Origin: a candidate division CSSED10-310 bacterium
GTDB lineage: Bacteria; CSSED10-310; JAFGJC01
Assembly (NCBI GenBank): GCA_016927905.1
Contig: JAFGLW010000001.1
Span: 186,001 to 250,000 of the forward strand
DNA length: 64,000 nucleotides
Reading direction: 5' to 3'
The notes beneath the pieces were generated by a model. It made no database searches and was not told where the DNA came from. It worked only from the letters and a program-made list of their open reading frames with translations. The stretch's first letter is position 1, and each line of letters opens with the position of its first letter. The translations under genes and the position numbers were made by a program. Below are positions 9,493 through 23,136 of this stretch, piece after piece.

Positions 9493-10536
9493 ATGACCTT
9501 TAAATCCATCCGGGTGTCATTCACAGGGGACAGGGGTGTCCATTGTTCGGTAAAAACATGGAATATCCTGAGCACCTGTCTGGTCCTGATCACCGTATCG
9601 GGATGTGTGTTCCGGGAAACCGAACCGGATCCCGGTGTGCTTCACGACCGTTTGATTAATCTGCTGATCACCGGGAATCTCCCGCTGGGCGATGACAATT
9701 CCAGACTGCGGGGCGAGACGATTGAATTGGGAAATTGGATCCGGAACCAGTTGATCCGGAACCCGGAACAGAGATTCCGGCTTGCAGAGAAACCGCCTGG
9801 AATCCGATCCCTTTCGAGCGACCTTAGATTTTTTCTGTCGCCCGAATGTCATGTCCGAATCCGCCGGTTGCAGGATTTTTTTATCCGGAATCATGCCATT
9901 CCCAGATCTGTTTTTTCCGTTTCCAATCTTGAAGAGGCATTCCTCTCGCCGGCATCCTCCACAGCAATCCGAAAAATCCTGGAACTCAGCCGCGCAAACA
10001 ACCTGTCCGAAACCGGCGGAATCGTCACAATCAGACCGGTGCCCCCTGCGGCGTTTTGGACGGTGATCCCGAGCGATAATGAAAGGCTGTATCTCCGGCT
10101 TGCAGGTCACACAGATTCACCTTCCGATGCCGCCCGGATACTCAAGAAGCAAATCGGAGATCTGCCGTTTTTAAAGGTCAGGGCGGCCAGAACCATCGAT
10201 CTCATCGAATCGGCAGAGCTACCGGATGATCGAAAGCGGTTTCTCCAGGAATTCCTGAATCTTTTTAAAAGCCTATCAAAATACTCATATATTTTGAATC
10301 AGGGGAGCCAGTACGCTGTTCTGGCCGAACAGGATGTGCCCGGCCTTTATCTGGGTCTGTTCCATGTTCATCCCGAAAACAATCCGCCCTCTCCGGAAGA
10401 CCGGATGCAGAGTTTCCTGAAACCGAATGTGGTCATTGTGCCCGGTGATACCGGGTATCTGATACACTATCTTGATTATCGCGCCGGGCCGAATCCGCAG
10501 CCGGTGATTTTTCGTTCGCACCGTACCGGTTTGTAA
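9493..10536 (+). CDS. Hypothetical lipoprotein
   Basis: Long ORF, N-terminal hydrophobic stretch with lipobox-like ITVSGC; no family recognised. Confidence 0.6.
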   Translation: MTFKSIRVSFTGDRGVHCSVKTWNILSTCLVLITVSGCVFRETEPDPGVLHDRLINLLITGNLPLGDDNSRLRGETIELGNWIRNQLIRNPEQRFRLAEKPPGIRSLSSDLRFFLSPECHVRIRRLQDFFIRNHAIPRSVFSVSNLEEAFLSPASSTAIRKILELSRANNLSETGGIVTIRPVPPAAFWTVIPSDNERLYLRLAGHTDSPSDAARILKKQIGDLPFLKVRAARTIDLIESAELPDDRKRFLQEFLNLFKSLSKYSYILNQGSQYAVLAEQDVPGLYLGLFHVHPENNPPSPEDRMQSFLKPNVVIVPGDTGYLIHYLDYRAGPNPQPVIFRSHRTGL

Positions 10537-11560
10537 AACGACGGCGACTCCTGGATACACTCGATGTTAATTCCGTTTTCAAAAATACTTTGCGGGCTTC
10601 GTCCAGAACCCTGTCGACCCTGGGGAAATAACGGCTCGATACATGAAACAACAGCAATTTCCCGGCATTCGCCCGGACCGCGATTTCAGCCGCCTGGCGC
10701 GCCGTCAGATGATGGTATTTCTCAGCCAGATGACGATCTTCTTCCAGAAACGTCGATTCGCATATCAGTATATCCGCGTCTTTCGCGATTCTTGAAATCG
10801 AATCTACGACCGCCGGAGTATGCGCCGTATCGGTCACATAGGCGATTTTCTGCCCCTTCTGGACTTCAACAATCCGTTCCCGCAGCCAGGCCACATCCAT
10901 CCGACGGCCGGAAGGTCCGGTTTCCGCCCAGTGCCGGTCCGGAACATCCAGCGATTCCAGAAATCTCCCCACCCAGGGCCCCGGATGCAGGCCGAGATCC
11001 AGAAGCCTGTCCTTTCTGATCCGGTACCGGTCCAGTTCGGTGAACGAATAAGCCAGACAGGGCGAACCGCCGTGATTGACCTGAACGGCTTTCACCGAGA
11101 AAGATCCCGTTTCTACTGCCGTTTCATCATATCCGTCCCGAACCTCCTCATCCGTTACCTCGAACTTTTCCCGGCAGGCATGGGTGCGGATGAAATGCCC
11201 GGAATCTCCCATTTCATGCACTCTCAGCGTCAGATGCTGATCTTCCGCTCTATCCCAGTCGTAGGCAAACAGCTTGTGGGCGATCCGTCTCGTTATTCCA
11301 GGCGGGCCGTAAATGTTCAACTCGGTATTTTCCCCCAGAAGCGCTCGGATAATGTGATCAAATCCGATAAGGTGATCGATGTGTGCATGGGTGATGAAAA
11401 GGTGTTTCAATTTAAGTATTACTTTAACTTTTCCCCACACCCGCACACCGCAATCGAACAACAGAACACAGCTTTCATTGAGAAAATCGATCATCATGAA
11501 GGGGTCCTGTACCGGAGACGATACCTGGAATCGGAATGAGGATTTCCGGTCTTTGCTCAT
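10433..11560 (-). CDS. rnz: Ribonuclease Z-like metallo-beta-lactamase fold nuclease
   Basis: HAHIDHLIGFD motif, TDTAHTP, ICESTFLEED, HLTARQAAEIA, LLLFHVSSRY: RNase Z signature. Start overlaps upstream rSAM stop by 4 bp. Confidence 0.88.
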   Translation of the reverse strand: MSKDRKSSFRFQVSSPVQDPFMMIDFLNESCVLLFDCGVRVWGKVKVILKLKHLFITHAHIDHLIGFDHIIRALLGENTELNIYGPPGITRRIAHKLFAYDWDRAEDQHLTLRVHEMGDSGHFIRTHACREKFEVTDEEVRDGYDETAVETGSFSVKAVQVNHGGSPCLAYSFTELDRYRIRKDRLLDLGLHPGPWVGRFLESLDVPDRHWAETGPSGRRMDVAWLRERIVEVQKGQKIAYVTDTAHTPAVVDSISRIAKDADILICESTFLEEDRHLAEKYHHLTARQAAEIAVRANAGKLLLFHVSSRYFPRVDRVLDEARKVFLKTELTSSVSRSRRRFTNRYGANEKSPAADSARRDNQDSVSDTRYHRAQ

Positions 11561-12558
11561 CTGCCGTCACCTTTCCGATAGGTCCGAGTCAACGCCGATT
11601 CCGTAATCTCCCATGACATCGTTCTGAATCGGCTTGTTCTCCCGCCTGCCCATGCCTCACAGGACAAGCAGATATCGGGCGGCGTGTACCGGCCCGTCCG
11701 TTGCATCTTGCGATATTTCCGCATTTTTTCACCGTACCACAAGTCGGACAGCGGCGTGTCGAAAACGTTTCCGACGATCGATTCGCTGTTCCAGTCCTCG
11801 CAGCAGACCGGCATAGCGCCGTCCCATTGTATGAAAACGGTGTCAAACAGGTGACGGCAGGGTTTTCTGGGTTCCTTTCTGGAAGTGGAAAGTCTGCGTC
11901 CCCTTCCGACCCGCATGGTCTGTACGATCACTTCATCGACGTGATCCAGCCAGAATTTCACAAACCCATCAATTTCACTGCGGTTTTTCTCCTGCTCAAC
12001 GATCAGGACCCGAATCAGCGGTTTCGCCAGGCCTGCGGATCGACGTGCAGTTACAAGTTCCATGGCGTTCAACTTCACATGGTCCAGCTCATCCTTTCCG
12101 GTGATTCCCCTATAGGTCTCTCCTGTCAGTGCATCGATTGAAAACCCGATTTCATCGATACCGAGCGTCAGGATGCGGCGTATGACATTCCGATCGATCC
12201 GAATTCCGTTTGTGTTCAAACCCACTTTCAACCGGTATTTCGATTTTGCCAGGTCGAGACATTCGATGAACTCGGGATGCAGGCTGGATTCGCCCGCACC
12301 CTGGGGGATGAGAAAATTTCCACCGAGTTTTTTAAACATTTCCAATGTTTTATCATAATTGTTCAGCGTGATGAATCCCTGGGGTCTTGTTACCCGGGAA
12401 TCCCTGGCGTGGGTCGGACACATGCTGCAATTCAGATTGCAGCAGTTGGTGATTTCCAGCTGCATGGACCGGGGTCCGTGCCTGAATAACCTGTTCAATT
12501 GTTCCGGTTTCACAGCTTTCCCCCGAATCAGTAGATCACGACCCCGTTTTGAACACAA
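11557..12558 (-). CDS. Radical SAM protein with SPASM-like C-terminal Cys cluster
   Basis: CNLNCSMC (CxxxCxxC); C-terminal CRHLFDTVFIQWDGAMPVCCEDW...CLSCEAW. Confidence 0.9.
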   Translation of the reverse strand: MCSKRGRDLLIRGKAVKPEQLNRLFRHGPRSMQLEITNCCNLNCSMCPTHARDSRVTRPQGFITLNNYDKTLEMFKKLGGNFLIPQGAGESSLHPEFIECLDLAKSKYRLKVGLNTNGIRIDRNVIRRILTLGIDEIGFSIDALTGETYRGITGKDELDHVKLNAMELVTARRSAGLAKPLIRVLIVEQEKNRSEIDGFVKFWLDHVDEVIVQTMRVGRGRRLSTSRKEPRKPCRHLFDTVFIQWDGAMPVCCEDWNSESIVGNVFDTPLSDLWYGEKMRKYRKMQRTGRYTPPDICLSCEAWAGGRTSRFRTMSWEITESALTRTYRKGDGR

Positions 12559-13577
12559 CGCCGGCAGACGATCCCGTCGATATCGGAATCATTCCCGGCC
12601 ATCAATCTTCTGGCTGCCCGGTAGTTATCCCCATTCCATATTTTCCAGAAATCCCTCCCGTTGCGCCAGATGCCGAAATCGTCTTTCGGATCGATCACCG
12701 CACAGCAGGGGGATACCGATCCGTCCGGATGGATTACCATCGAATCCCACAGTTTTCCGCAAACCGCGGGAGGTTTCTTGAAGGTTCCGGTATGATAATT
12801 ATACCAGCTCAATCCTTCATCCCGGGGGAGCCATTCCCGGTCTCTTTCAAACCGTTCCATGGCGCTGGCTGTAAACATCCGGGCAATGTCGACATAGATG
12901 GGAACAAAAACCACCGAATCCACACCGATTTCGCCCGCCATATGCTGGATATCCGTCAATTCGTTTTCGGTATATCGGTTGAGCAGAACCTGCCATCGTA
13001 TCCTGGGTGCATTCAGATTCAGTTCCCTTTTCCGGTTCACCAGACGTTTCATGTTGTTCATGGCTCGATTGAAATCACCGCCGATTCTGTATTTCCGATA
13101 GGTATTCTCGGTTGCACCATCGATGGAGCAGCCGATTTCGTCGATCCCGGATTGAAGCAGGGCGTCGAGATCGGGTGGCAGCATCTGAAGGTTTGTTGAA
13201 AAACCGATATACATGGATTTATGGCGCCGGGCGTATCGAATGAAGGCTATGGCCTGGGGATGATGCAGCGGTTCTCCCCAGTTTGTGAGTGTCAGGGTCA
13301 CCAGATAGGGACCCAGCCGGTCGATAATGCTTTTGAACAGAGATTCCTCTATCTTTGCTGGTTTCCTGGGTATTTCACCTCTTCCCTGGGCGCATATCGG
13401 GCATTTCAAACCGCAGGTATTGACCAGATCAATCATCAGATGCCGCGGATAGCCCCAAACCAGGTTGGTCTTCATCCGAGCCTGGATATGGACCAGGGCC
13501 GCGTTGATTTTTCTGTGCAGACTCCGGCCCCGAATCAATGGTATGTTCGGATCTTTATTCAACCAGAAAATTTCCAT
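12528..13577 (-). CDS. Radical SAM protein with SPASM-like C-terminal Cys cluster
   Basis: CGLKCPIC (CxxxCxxC); C-terminal CGKLWDSMVIHPDGSVSPCCAV...CRRC; overlaps the next rSAM gene by 31 bp. Confidence 0.9.
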   Translation of the reverse strand: MEIFWLNKDPNIPLIRGRSLHRKINAALVHIQARMKTNLVWGYPRHLMIDLVNTCGLKCPICAQGRGEIPRKPAKIEESLFKSIIDRLGPYLVTLTLTNWGEPLHHPQAIAFIRYARRHKSMYIGFSTNLQMLPPDLDALLQSGIDEIGCSIDGATENTYRKYRIGGDFNRAMNNMKRLVNRKRELNLNAPRIRWQVLLNRYTENELTDIQHMAGEIGVDSVVFVPIYVDIARMFTASAMERFERDREWLPRDEGLSWYNYHTGTFKKPPAVCGKLWDSMVIHPDGSVSPCCAVIDPKDDFGIWRNGRDFWKIWNGDNYRAARRLMAGNDSDIDGIVCRRCVQNGVVIY

Positions 13578-13692
13578 ATTCGGAGCCTTTCCCGATTCCC
13601 TGCGATTGTTCAGGAAAAGAAAATCAAGCTATCATGAGGCTCCGGCAGGGTCAAGGTTACCCGGATCAAACACCGTGAAAAACACCTGTCAC

Positions 13693-13721
13693 TTGAAAAC
13701 AGGGTTTCTTATCTTTATATT
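13693..13721 (+). promoter_or_regulatory. Candidate sigma70-type promoter for 13778 secreted protein gene
   Basis: TTGAAA - 17 nt - TATATT. Confidence 0.45.
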
Positions 13722-13777
13722 TATGTTGATGAAGTATAATTTCTTGCATGAGAGGATATGTTCGGGAGGTTAAAATC

Positions 13778-16528
13778 ATGAAATGTGTTTTCTTGAGGAT
13801 TTGCATTGTGCTGACGGCATGTTCAATCCTTGGCCTCTGGATTGGGTCGACTCCCGCTAATGCCCTGGAAAACAGCGGTTATTACACCTTTGAATTTTTT
13901 GGTGATACCCATCAGGCCAAACCATCGGCATACGGATTCCTTGCGCCCCTGCCCGATGCCAGCATTTGCGCCGGATGGTATGTGACCAACTGGCACTTCC
14001 CGCTGTGGCGGGGATTCAGTTCCCAGAGCAGCACACTGCTGGTCGACAACCGCTACAGCTATCCCTTCGATCTGGGATTTTCATTTAATTTTTACGATTC
14101 CAGATTTGACAAGGCGAAAGCCTCCGATAATTATTTCATGAGTTTCAACCTTACCGAGGAGGCCACGTCACCCTCCGCCAACCAGCGGGTCAACATAATA
14201 ACCTGGCCCGGAAACCCCAGCCCCGCTCTCTTATGGTTCTGGGATGACGGCCGCATCCGCAACGGCGCCGGCCTGACCAACCCGGTGATTTCCTACAAAA
14301 CATATGGGACAACGGTCGGGCTGAGGCATTTCATTCTGGAGTTTTATGAAACGACCCGCGATTATGTCAATGGCGGTGTTACCCATTTTACCGGCTGGAT
14401 CAGGATTTACGAATCAACCAACATCGTCGAATACTGGTATTTCAAAACCATGTCCTCCACCTGCTACTGTGCGGATTGTGAAACGGATGTCGGCCTGACC
14501 GGTATCAGCCTGGGCGGATTGACGCTTCTGGACGAACCCCTGACCAATCCCGAGAACAACCCCGACTGCCTTGGAAACGGCTGGTTCAATTTTGAAAGCT
14601 GGCATCACGGCGGCCGCTCGATTACACAGGGATGCGGAGGCTCGGGAACCATGACCTTGTGGGGCTGCGACACATGTGAAGGCAACTGCATTCCGCCGGT
14701 GCATTACCGTTTTGTACCCGTGACCTATCCGTGGGACGCGGTGGCATACTGGCCCCAGACATTCGAAAACATGACGGAAACCTTGCCGTCCTGGTGGAAT
14801 ATCGTCAATGAAGGACCCAAGTCCAACACCTGGAAATACGTTGAGGATCTTCCTCCGTTGAATCCATACAATTTCACTGGAGACATCATGGTCGCGGAAC
14901 ATGCTTGCTCCGAGGAATTCCTGGTGACACGGTTCATCGACATGTCGGAAGCCGGTTTTTTCCCGGGTCTGACCTTCGATTATGATTTCGATTACGATGG
15001 GCACAATACGGCCCAGGTTCTTGTTTCGATACATGGAAACAACTGGATCCCGGTCTGGTCACATACGGGCTCCAGCACGCATCAGACCGCCATGAATCTC
15101 GCTCTGCCCGCTTCCTCACTGGGCCAGGAATACGTGCAGGTGGCTTTCAAATATACCCGTGACGACATGAATGACCCGTTGAACATTATTCATTCGGCGG
15201 ACATGAGTATCGATCCGGGATATGTGCACGGCGGCATCAATGACGATTGGGAATACGGAACGATCACCCATGGCAATGACATCAATTACGAACATGGGTA
15301 CGGACCCCGCGCGGGTTCGGAAGGAGCGGGCGCGTACTTCTACGGCCATGCAATCGGTTTGGTATCGCCTTACCGGGGCCATTATCTGGAGAATTGTCAG
15401 TCCTATCTGGAAACTCCCATCATCGATATCTCCAACAAAGGTTACGTTGAAGTTCGGTTTCAGCGCTGGCTGGGGGTCCAGCAGTTCATCGCTCCCGGGA
15501 ACGGCGACCGGGCCGCCTTTGAGGTGGAACTGGACGGCAGTGGAATCTGGACAACCGTCTGGGATAACCAGGCGATCAATATGCACTTCTGCGATACCTC
15601 CTGGGTACCGGTCCGATATGATCTCACTCCCTATACAACCGGGCATACCCAGATGAAGATGCGATGGAGTCACACCATTGATGCCGGGTCAACGACCCGG
15701 AGTGTGGGTTGGAACATCGACAACGTCGAGGTTTACGCTCTCGATTATATTCCAGACGGTCATTTCGCCATCGACAATGTGGGATTCTACCGGGAACCGA
15801 CTCCCACACCCACTCCCACCATCACACCCACTACAACCCTGACTCCCACGATTGCACCCACTTTCACCATCACCAGTACACCCACGATCTCGCCGGTCCC
15901 AACGGATACCGGAGCGCCGACTCATACACCCACGCACACTCCGACCGACACCCCATTTTTAACGGCAACACCGACTGCCACGTCAACCAGTCCCGTTTCC
16001 CCGACACCAACGGGCACCATATTACCGACCAATACTCCCCAGATTTCCCAGATGCACTGCACAAATCTCCTGGAACTGACCTGCGAAATGCCGGTGAACG
16101 GATATCCATCGGTTCAGGGCTATGATTATGTCGACGCTTACACCTGTCTTCCCGGCTGGCCGCTGGACGGATATGAGATCGTCTATATGTTCACGGCTCT
16201 CGAAAGCGGCTATCACACGGTGCATCTCTCGGTGCAGGACGGTTTCATGATCCCGCTCATACTGGAAGCCTGCAATGAATTCGAGGAACACTGCTATATG
16301 GAACCATACCAGGTTTCCTGGAATGCGACGGCCGGTACGACATACTGGATATCGGTGGATGGACCGTCATCCATGCAGTCGCCGTCCACATTTTTTACGG
16401 TGGAAGTGCAATGTCCCTTTATCGAACCCATCCCGTCCATGTCCGGACACGGGATCCTGATCCTGGTGATTTCAATCAGCGTGCTGACCGTCGTTTCCGT
16501 TCGGAGGAGGAACAGCCTGAAAACCTAG
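13778..16528 (+). CDS. Large secreted/surface protein with MAM/adhesin-like beta domains, Pro/Thr-rich linker and C-terminal motif-TM-Arg tail
   Basis: Start ATG 13778 with gggagg RBS; signal peptide; PTPTPT linker; C-terminus [33 protein letters not shown]. Confidence 0.8.
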   Translation: MKCVFLRICIVLTACSILGLWIGSTPANALENSGYYTFEFFGDTHQAKPSAYGFLAPLPDASICAGWYVTNWHFPLWRGFSSQSSTLLVDNRYSYPFDLGFSFNFYDSRFDKAKASDNYFMSFNLTEEATSPSANQRVNIITWPGNPSPALLWFWDDGRIRNGAGLTNPVISYKTYGTTVGLRHFILEFYETTRDYVNGGVTHFTGWIRIYESTNIVEYWYFKTMSSTCYCADCETDVGLTGISLGGLTLLDEPLTNPENNPDCLGNGWFNFESWHHGGRSITQGCGGSGTMTLWGCDTCEGNCIPPVHYRFVPVTYPWDAVAYWPQTFENMTETLPSWWNIVNEGPKSNTWKYVEDLPPLNPYNFTGDIMVAEHACSEEFLVTRFIDMSEAGFFPGLTFDYDFDYDGHNTAQVLVSIHGNNWIPVWSHTGSSTHQTAMNLALPASSLGQEYVQVAFKYTRDDMNDPLNIIHSADMSIDPGYVHGGINDDWEYGTITHGNDINYEHGYGPRAGSEGAGAYFYGHAIGLVSPYRGHYLENCQSYLETPIIDISNKGYVEVRFQRWLGVQQFIAPGNGDRAAFEVELDGSGIWTTVWDNQAINMHFCDTSWVPVRYDLTPYTTGHTQMKMRWSHTIDAGSTTRSVGWNIDNVEVYALDYIPDGHFAIDNVGFYREPTPTPTPTITPTTTLTPTIAPTFTITSTPTISPVPTDTGAPTHTPTHTPTDTPFLTATPTATSTSPVSPTPTGTILPTNTPQISQMHCTNLLELTCEMPVNGYPSVQGYDYVDAYTCLPGWPLDGYEIVYMFTALESGYHTVHLSVQDGFMIPLILEACNEFEEHCYMEPYQVSWNATAGTTYWISVDGPSSMQSPSTFFTVEVQCPFIEPIPSMSGHGILILVISISVLTVVSVRRRNSLKT

Positions 16529-16556
16529 GCGTTTATCTTTCCAAAACGGCAACAAC

Positions 16557-17819
16557 TTAGAATAACCACCTCATTCCGATGCGGATGAACATATCCTGCA
16601 CGCGGTGATCTCCTGCAAAAGGGAATGGATAAGAGGAGCCGGTCATGTTCTCCTGAAACATCCGGTTCTGACCGGAGGTTACATCCATCCCGAAACGAAC
16701 GAATCTGATGCAGACACCTCCTGAAAACCCATATCGGGTTCCCGAGGGAAACAGGAGGGAATCCATCGATCCGGATCCGGCGGTTTCCGTTGCGTAAAAC
16801 GCACCGGTTCGAAGCTTGATCCGATCGCTCAGAATAAATTCGAACCCACCATGAAAACTCCAGCAATCCTTCAGGTCGATGGGGAGGTTCAACTCCACAG
16901 GAACGACAGGTTCATGAGGATCTTCATTTTTCAGATCAATGTCGTCCAGTTGGGAATATTGCGTCCATGCGACCTCGGCGAACAGGTCCAGTCGTTCGGT
17001 GGTGATCCAGTGTAATCCCAGCCTGGCTTCCTGGGGAATTGTCACCCGAAGATCCTCGACTTCCGTTTTGAAGTTTGCCCCACCCAGAATATCCGGCAGT
17101 TCGACCGTCAGATCGGTTTTAAAATGATATGCCAGCGGCGGATGGTAGCTCAGGCCGAGTTCAAACCGGTAGCTGGGTGACCAGATCATTCCGGCTGCGG
17201 CCTTGAAGCCAGCCGTATCCCTGAAGTCATATTCCCAGCGGGTATCCAGATGCCCGGGCGATTCCGGGTCATTTTTGATCGGGCTTTCGGAGCGTTCCCA
17301 ACGGGCAAAAGCTGCCCGGTACCCCATGCTGACACCGATGGCAAGGTCCCGAACCGGATGATATCCAATCCCCACATCCAGGGAATTGCCCCAGAAATCG
17401 GTGCTTTCAACCTGATATCTCTGGGAACCCCCCCGGGGGAAATCAAGATTCCGGCTGCTGTCTGTCGACACAAATATGCCGATTCCGAGCAGCCGTGAAT
17501 TCATGTCGAATACGATACCGGCATTGGGTATGACGTCATATCCATAATTCGAGATCGAGTCTTTGAAATCAAACGAAATGACTTTATTTCGGGACCGGCG
17601 AAAACCGATATCAGTTAAAATCAGATTCTGCTCCGCCCGGGTCAGCGCTGCAGGGTTCAGAACAACTTCTGACGGATCTCCCAATCCAACGGTTTCCACA
17701 CCACCCAGCGCGACTGACCGGGAGCTTGGATTGTCCCAATTGAAGAACTGAGCATCGGCCGTGCTGGTCCCGATCAGCATGCATATCAAGGCAAAACGAA
17801 ACAACCCGCTCCATTTCAT
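16557..17819 (-). CDS. Outer-membrane beta-barrel protein, OMPP1/FadL/TodX-like
   Basis: Signal peptide ending TADAQ, NPSSRSVALGGVETVGLGDPSEVVLNPAAL, repeated amphipathic strands, terminal aromatic residue (GMRWLF). Confidence 0.8.
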   Translation of the reverse strand: MKWSGLFRFALICMLIGTSTADAQFFNWDNPSSRSVALGGVETVGLGDPSEVVLNPAALTRAEQNLILTDIGFRRSRNKVISFDFKDSISNYGYDVIPNAGIVFDMNSRLLGIGIFVSTDSSRNLDFPRGGSQRYQVESTDFWGNSLDVGIGYHPVRDLAIGVSMGYRAAFARWERSESPIKNDPESPGHLDTRWEYDFRDTAGFKAAAGMIWSPSYRFELGLSYHPPLAYHFKTDLTVELPDILGGANFKTEVEDLRVTIPQEARLGLHWITTERLDLFAEVAWTQYSQLDDIDLKNEDPHEPVVPVELNLPIDLKDCWSFHGGFEFILSDRIKLRTGAFYATETAGSGSMDSLLFPSGTRYGFSGGVCIRFVRFGMDVTSGQNRMFQENMTGSSYPFPFAGDHRVQDMFIRIGMRWLF

Positions 17820-18083
17820 AAATGCGCCCTCGTTTTCCGTTCCCGGTTCGCCGGTGTTCATGAATCTCCATTTTGTGAGCCTCGAAGTCCCATGTCAACC
17901 TGTCAGACGACCTTTGGATTAAAATCCCGCGCCGGGCTGGTATGCTTCCATTTTGATCGACTGCGATCGGGTCTTGATTTTGCAGACCCGGAATGAAAAC
18001 GGGCTGATTTCCCTTGACTTCAAACAATACAATAAGTTACCTTGTCGATGTCGACGCAACCATGGTTTGAACTGGGGGATAAA

Positions 18084-18599
18084 ATGACACGGCAATGTCT
18101 TTATTGTGAAAAGGAACTCCCAAAAAATACCGCCAGTAATTTCTGCTCCAAGGAATGCTGGAATGAATATAAAAAATTGAAAGCCATGAATATAGACGTC
18201 GACAAACAGGCAACGGTCCTCTTGAAGAAATCCGAAATCCCGATTTTTTCCGATAACAAACAGGAACCTGATGAACCGGATCCGATCGGGGACCTGACCG
18301 GGCGGATAGATGCTCTCGAAAGATCACTCAACGACCGGTTGATCGAATTGAACGATCTGCTCAACACCCGGATTCACTCGGAACAGAAGATTCAACCCCG
18401 GGACGGTGTCTTCGAAGCAGGTGGTGATCTGCGGAAGCGTCTGGAGAAAATGGAGGAAAACCTGACCGAATTCGATCAAACGGTCCAGTCCGTGCTGAAG
18501 ATGGAGGAACGGCTTGCTGCCGTCGAGAAGAAAATACGCCAGATTCAGAATCCCGAACCGAATAAGCGAAGAGGATTTTTCGCCAGGCTGTTCTCGTGA
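18084..18599 (+). CDS. Zinc-ribbon-like N-terminus plus coiled-coil protein, unknown function
   Basis: CLYCEKELPKNTASNFCSKEC followed by heptad-like acidic region; ggggg RBS before ATG 18084. Confidence 0.6.
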   Translation: MTRQCLYCEKELPKNTASNFCSKECWNEYKKLKAMNIDVDKQATVLLKKSEIPIFSDNKQEPDEPDPIGDLTGRIDALERSLNDRLIELNDLLNTRIHSEQKIQPRDGVFEAGGDLRKRLEKMEENLTEFDQTVQSVLKMEERLAAVEKKIRQIQNPEPNKRRGFFARLFS

Positions 18600-18606
18600 T
18601 CCTGAG

Positions 18607-22741
<4,135 letters not shown>

Positions 22742-22870
22742 TCACTCATGCACGACAGAATAGCGGTTTCCCCGCGGAAACACCACATCTTTCTGTCTGT
22801 AAAACTATAGTGCGGCATCGCTGACCTAACTCTCTCGAGTTTCACCAGTGATATCCTGCTCAAGTTGCTA

Positions 22871-22899
22871 TTGACATGAATACCCACAATGTGTAGACT
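22871..22899 (+). promoter_or_regulatory. Promoter candidate for tRNA-fMet
   Basis: TTGACA - 17 nt - TAGACT immediately upstream of the tRNA. Confidence 0.7.
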
Positions 22900-22912
22900 G
22901 CTGGGTTGACGA

Positions 22913-22986
<74 letters not shown>

Positions 22987-22991
22987 TGACA

Positions 22992-23023
22992 AAGGGAGCG
23001 CATCCAGCCGCTCCCTTACTTTT
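22992..23023 (+). terminator. Intrinsic terminator between the two tRNAs
   Basis: AAGGGAGCG / CGCTCCCTT stem followed by T-rich TTACTTTT. Confidence 0.75.
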
Positions 23024-23024
23024 C

Positions 23025-23098
23025 GGCGGAGTAGCTCAGCTGGTCAGAGCACACGGCTCATATCCGTGGCGTCCGGGGTTCAAGTCCCTGCTCCGCCA
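23025..23098 (+). tRNA. tRNA with CAT anticodon, most likely elongator tRNA-Met (tRNA-Ile2 not fully excluded)
   Basis: GGCGGAG TA GCTC AGCTGGTCAGA GC A CACGG CTCATAT CCGTG GCGTC CGGGG TTCAAGT CCCTG CTCCGCC A; acceptor stem resembles GGCGG-type elongator Met tRNAs. Confidence 0.88.
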
Positions 23099-23103
23099 AA
23101 TAC

Positions 23104-23129
23104 AGCGGTTCACAACGAACCGCTTTTTT
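23104..23129 (+). terminator. Intrinsic terminator after second tRNA
   Basis: AGCGGTTC-acaac-GAACCGCT hairpin followed by TTTTTT. Confidence 0.8.
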
Positions 23130-23136
23130 ATCTGCA

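Noticed and set aside
13670-13760. Minus-strand 27-codon ORF ([27 protein letters not shown]) upstream of the radical SAM pair, considered as a peptide precursor
   Set aside because: No Shine-Dalgarno visible, low-complexity AT-rich segment overlapping a good plus-strand promoter; chance ORF more likely.
14414-15034. Antisense and overlapping ORFs inside the large secreted protein gene (and similar shadow ORFs throughout the track)
   Set aside because: Low-complexity shadow ORFs opposite strongly supported genes, without RBS or recognisable motifs; common in this codon composition.
15798-16038. CCA/ACN-rich stretch considered as a DNA tandem repeat or CRISPR-like array
   Set aside because: No fixed repeat unit or unique spacers; it is an in-frame Pro/Thr protein linker.
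23025-23098. Calling the second CAT tRNA as tRNA-Ile2 because tilS is adjacent
   Set aside because: Its GGCGG acceptor and CACGG/CCGTG anticodon stem look more like elongator Met tRNAs, and it lacks the C4-G69/C5-G68 pairs known as TilS determinants in E. coli; left as an open test.
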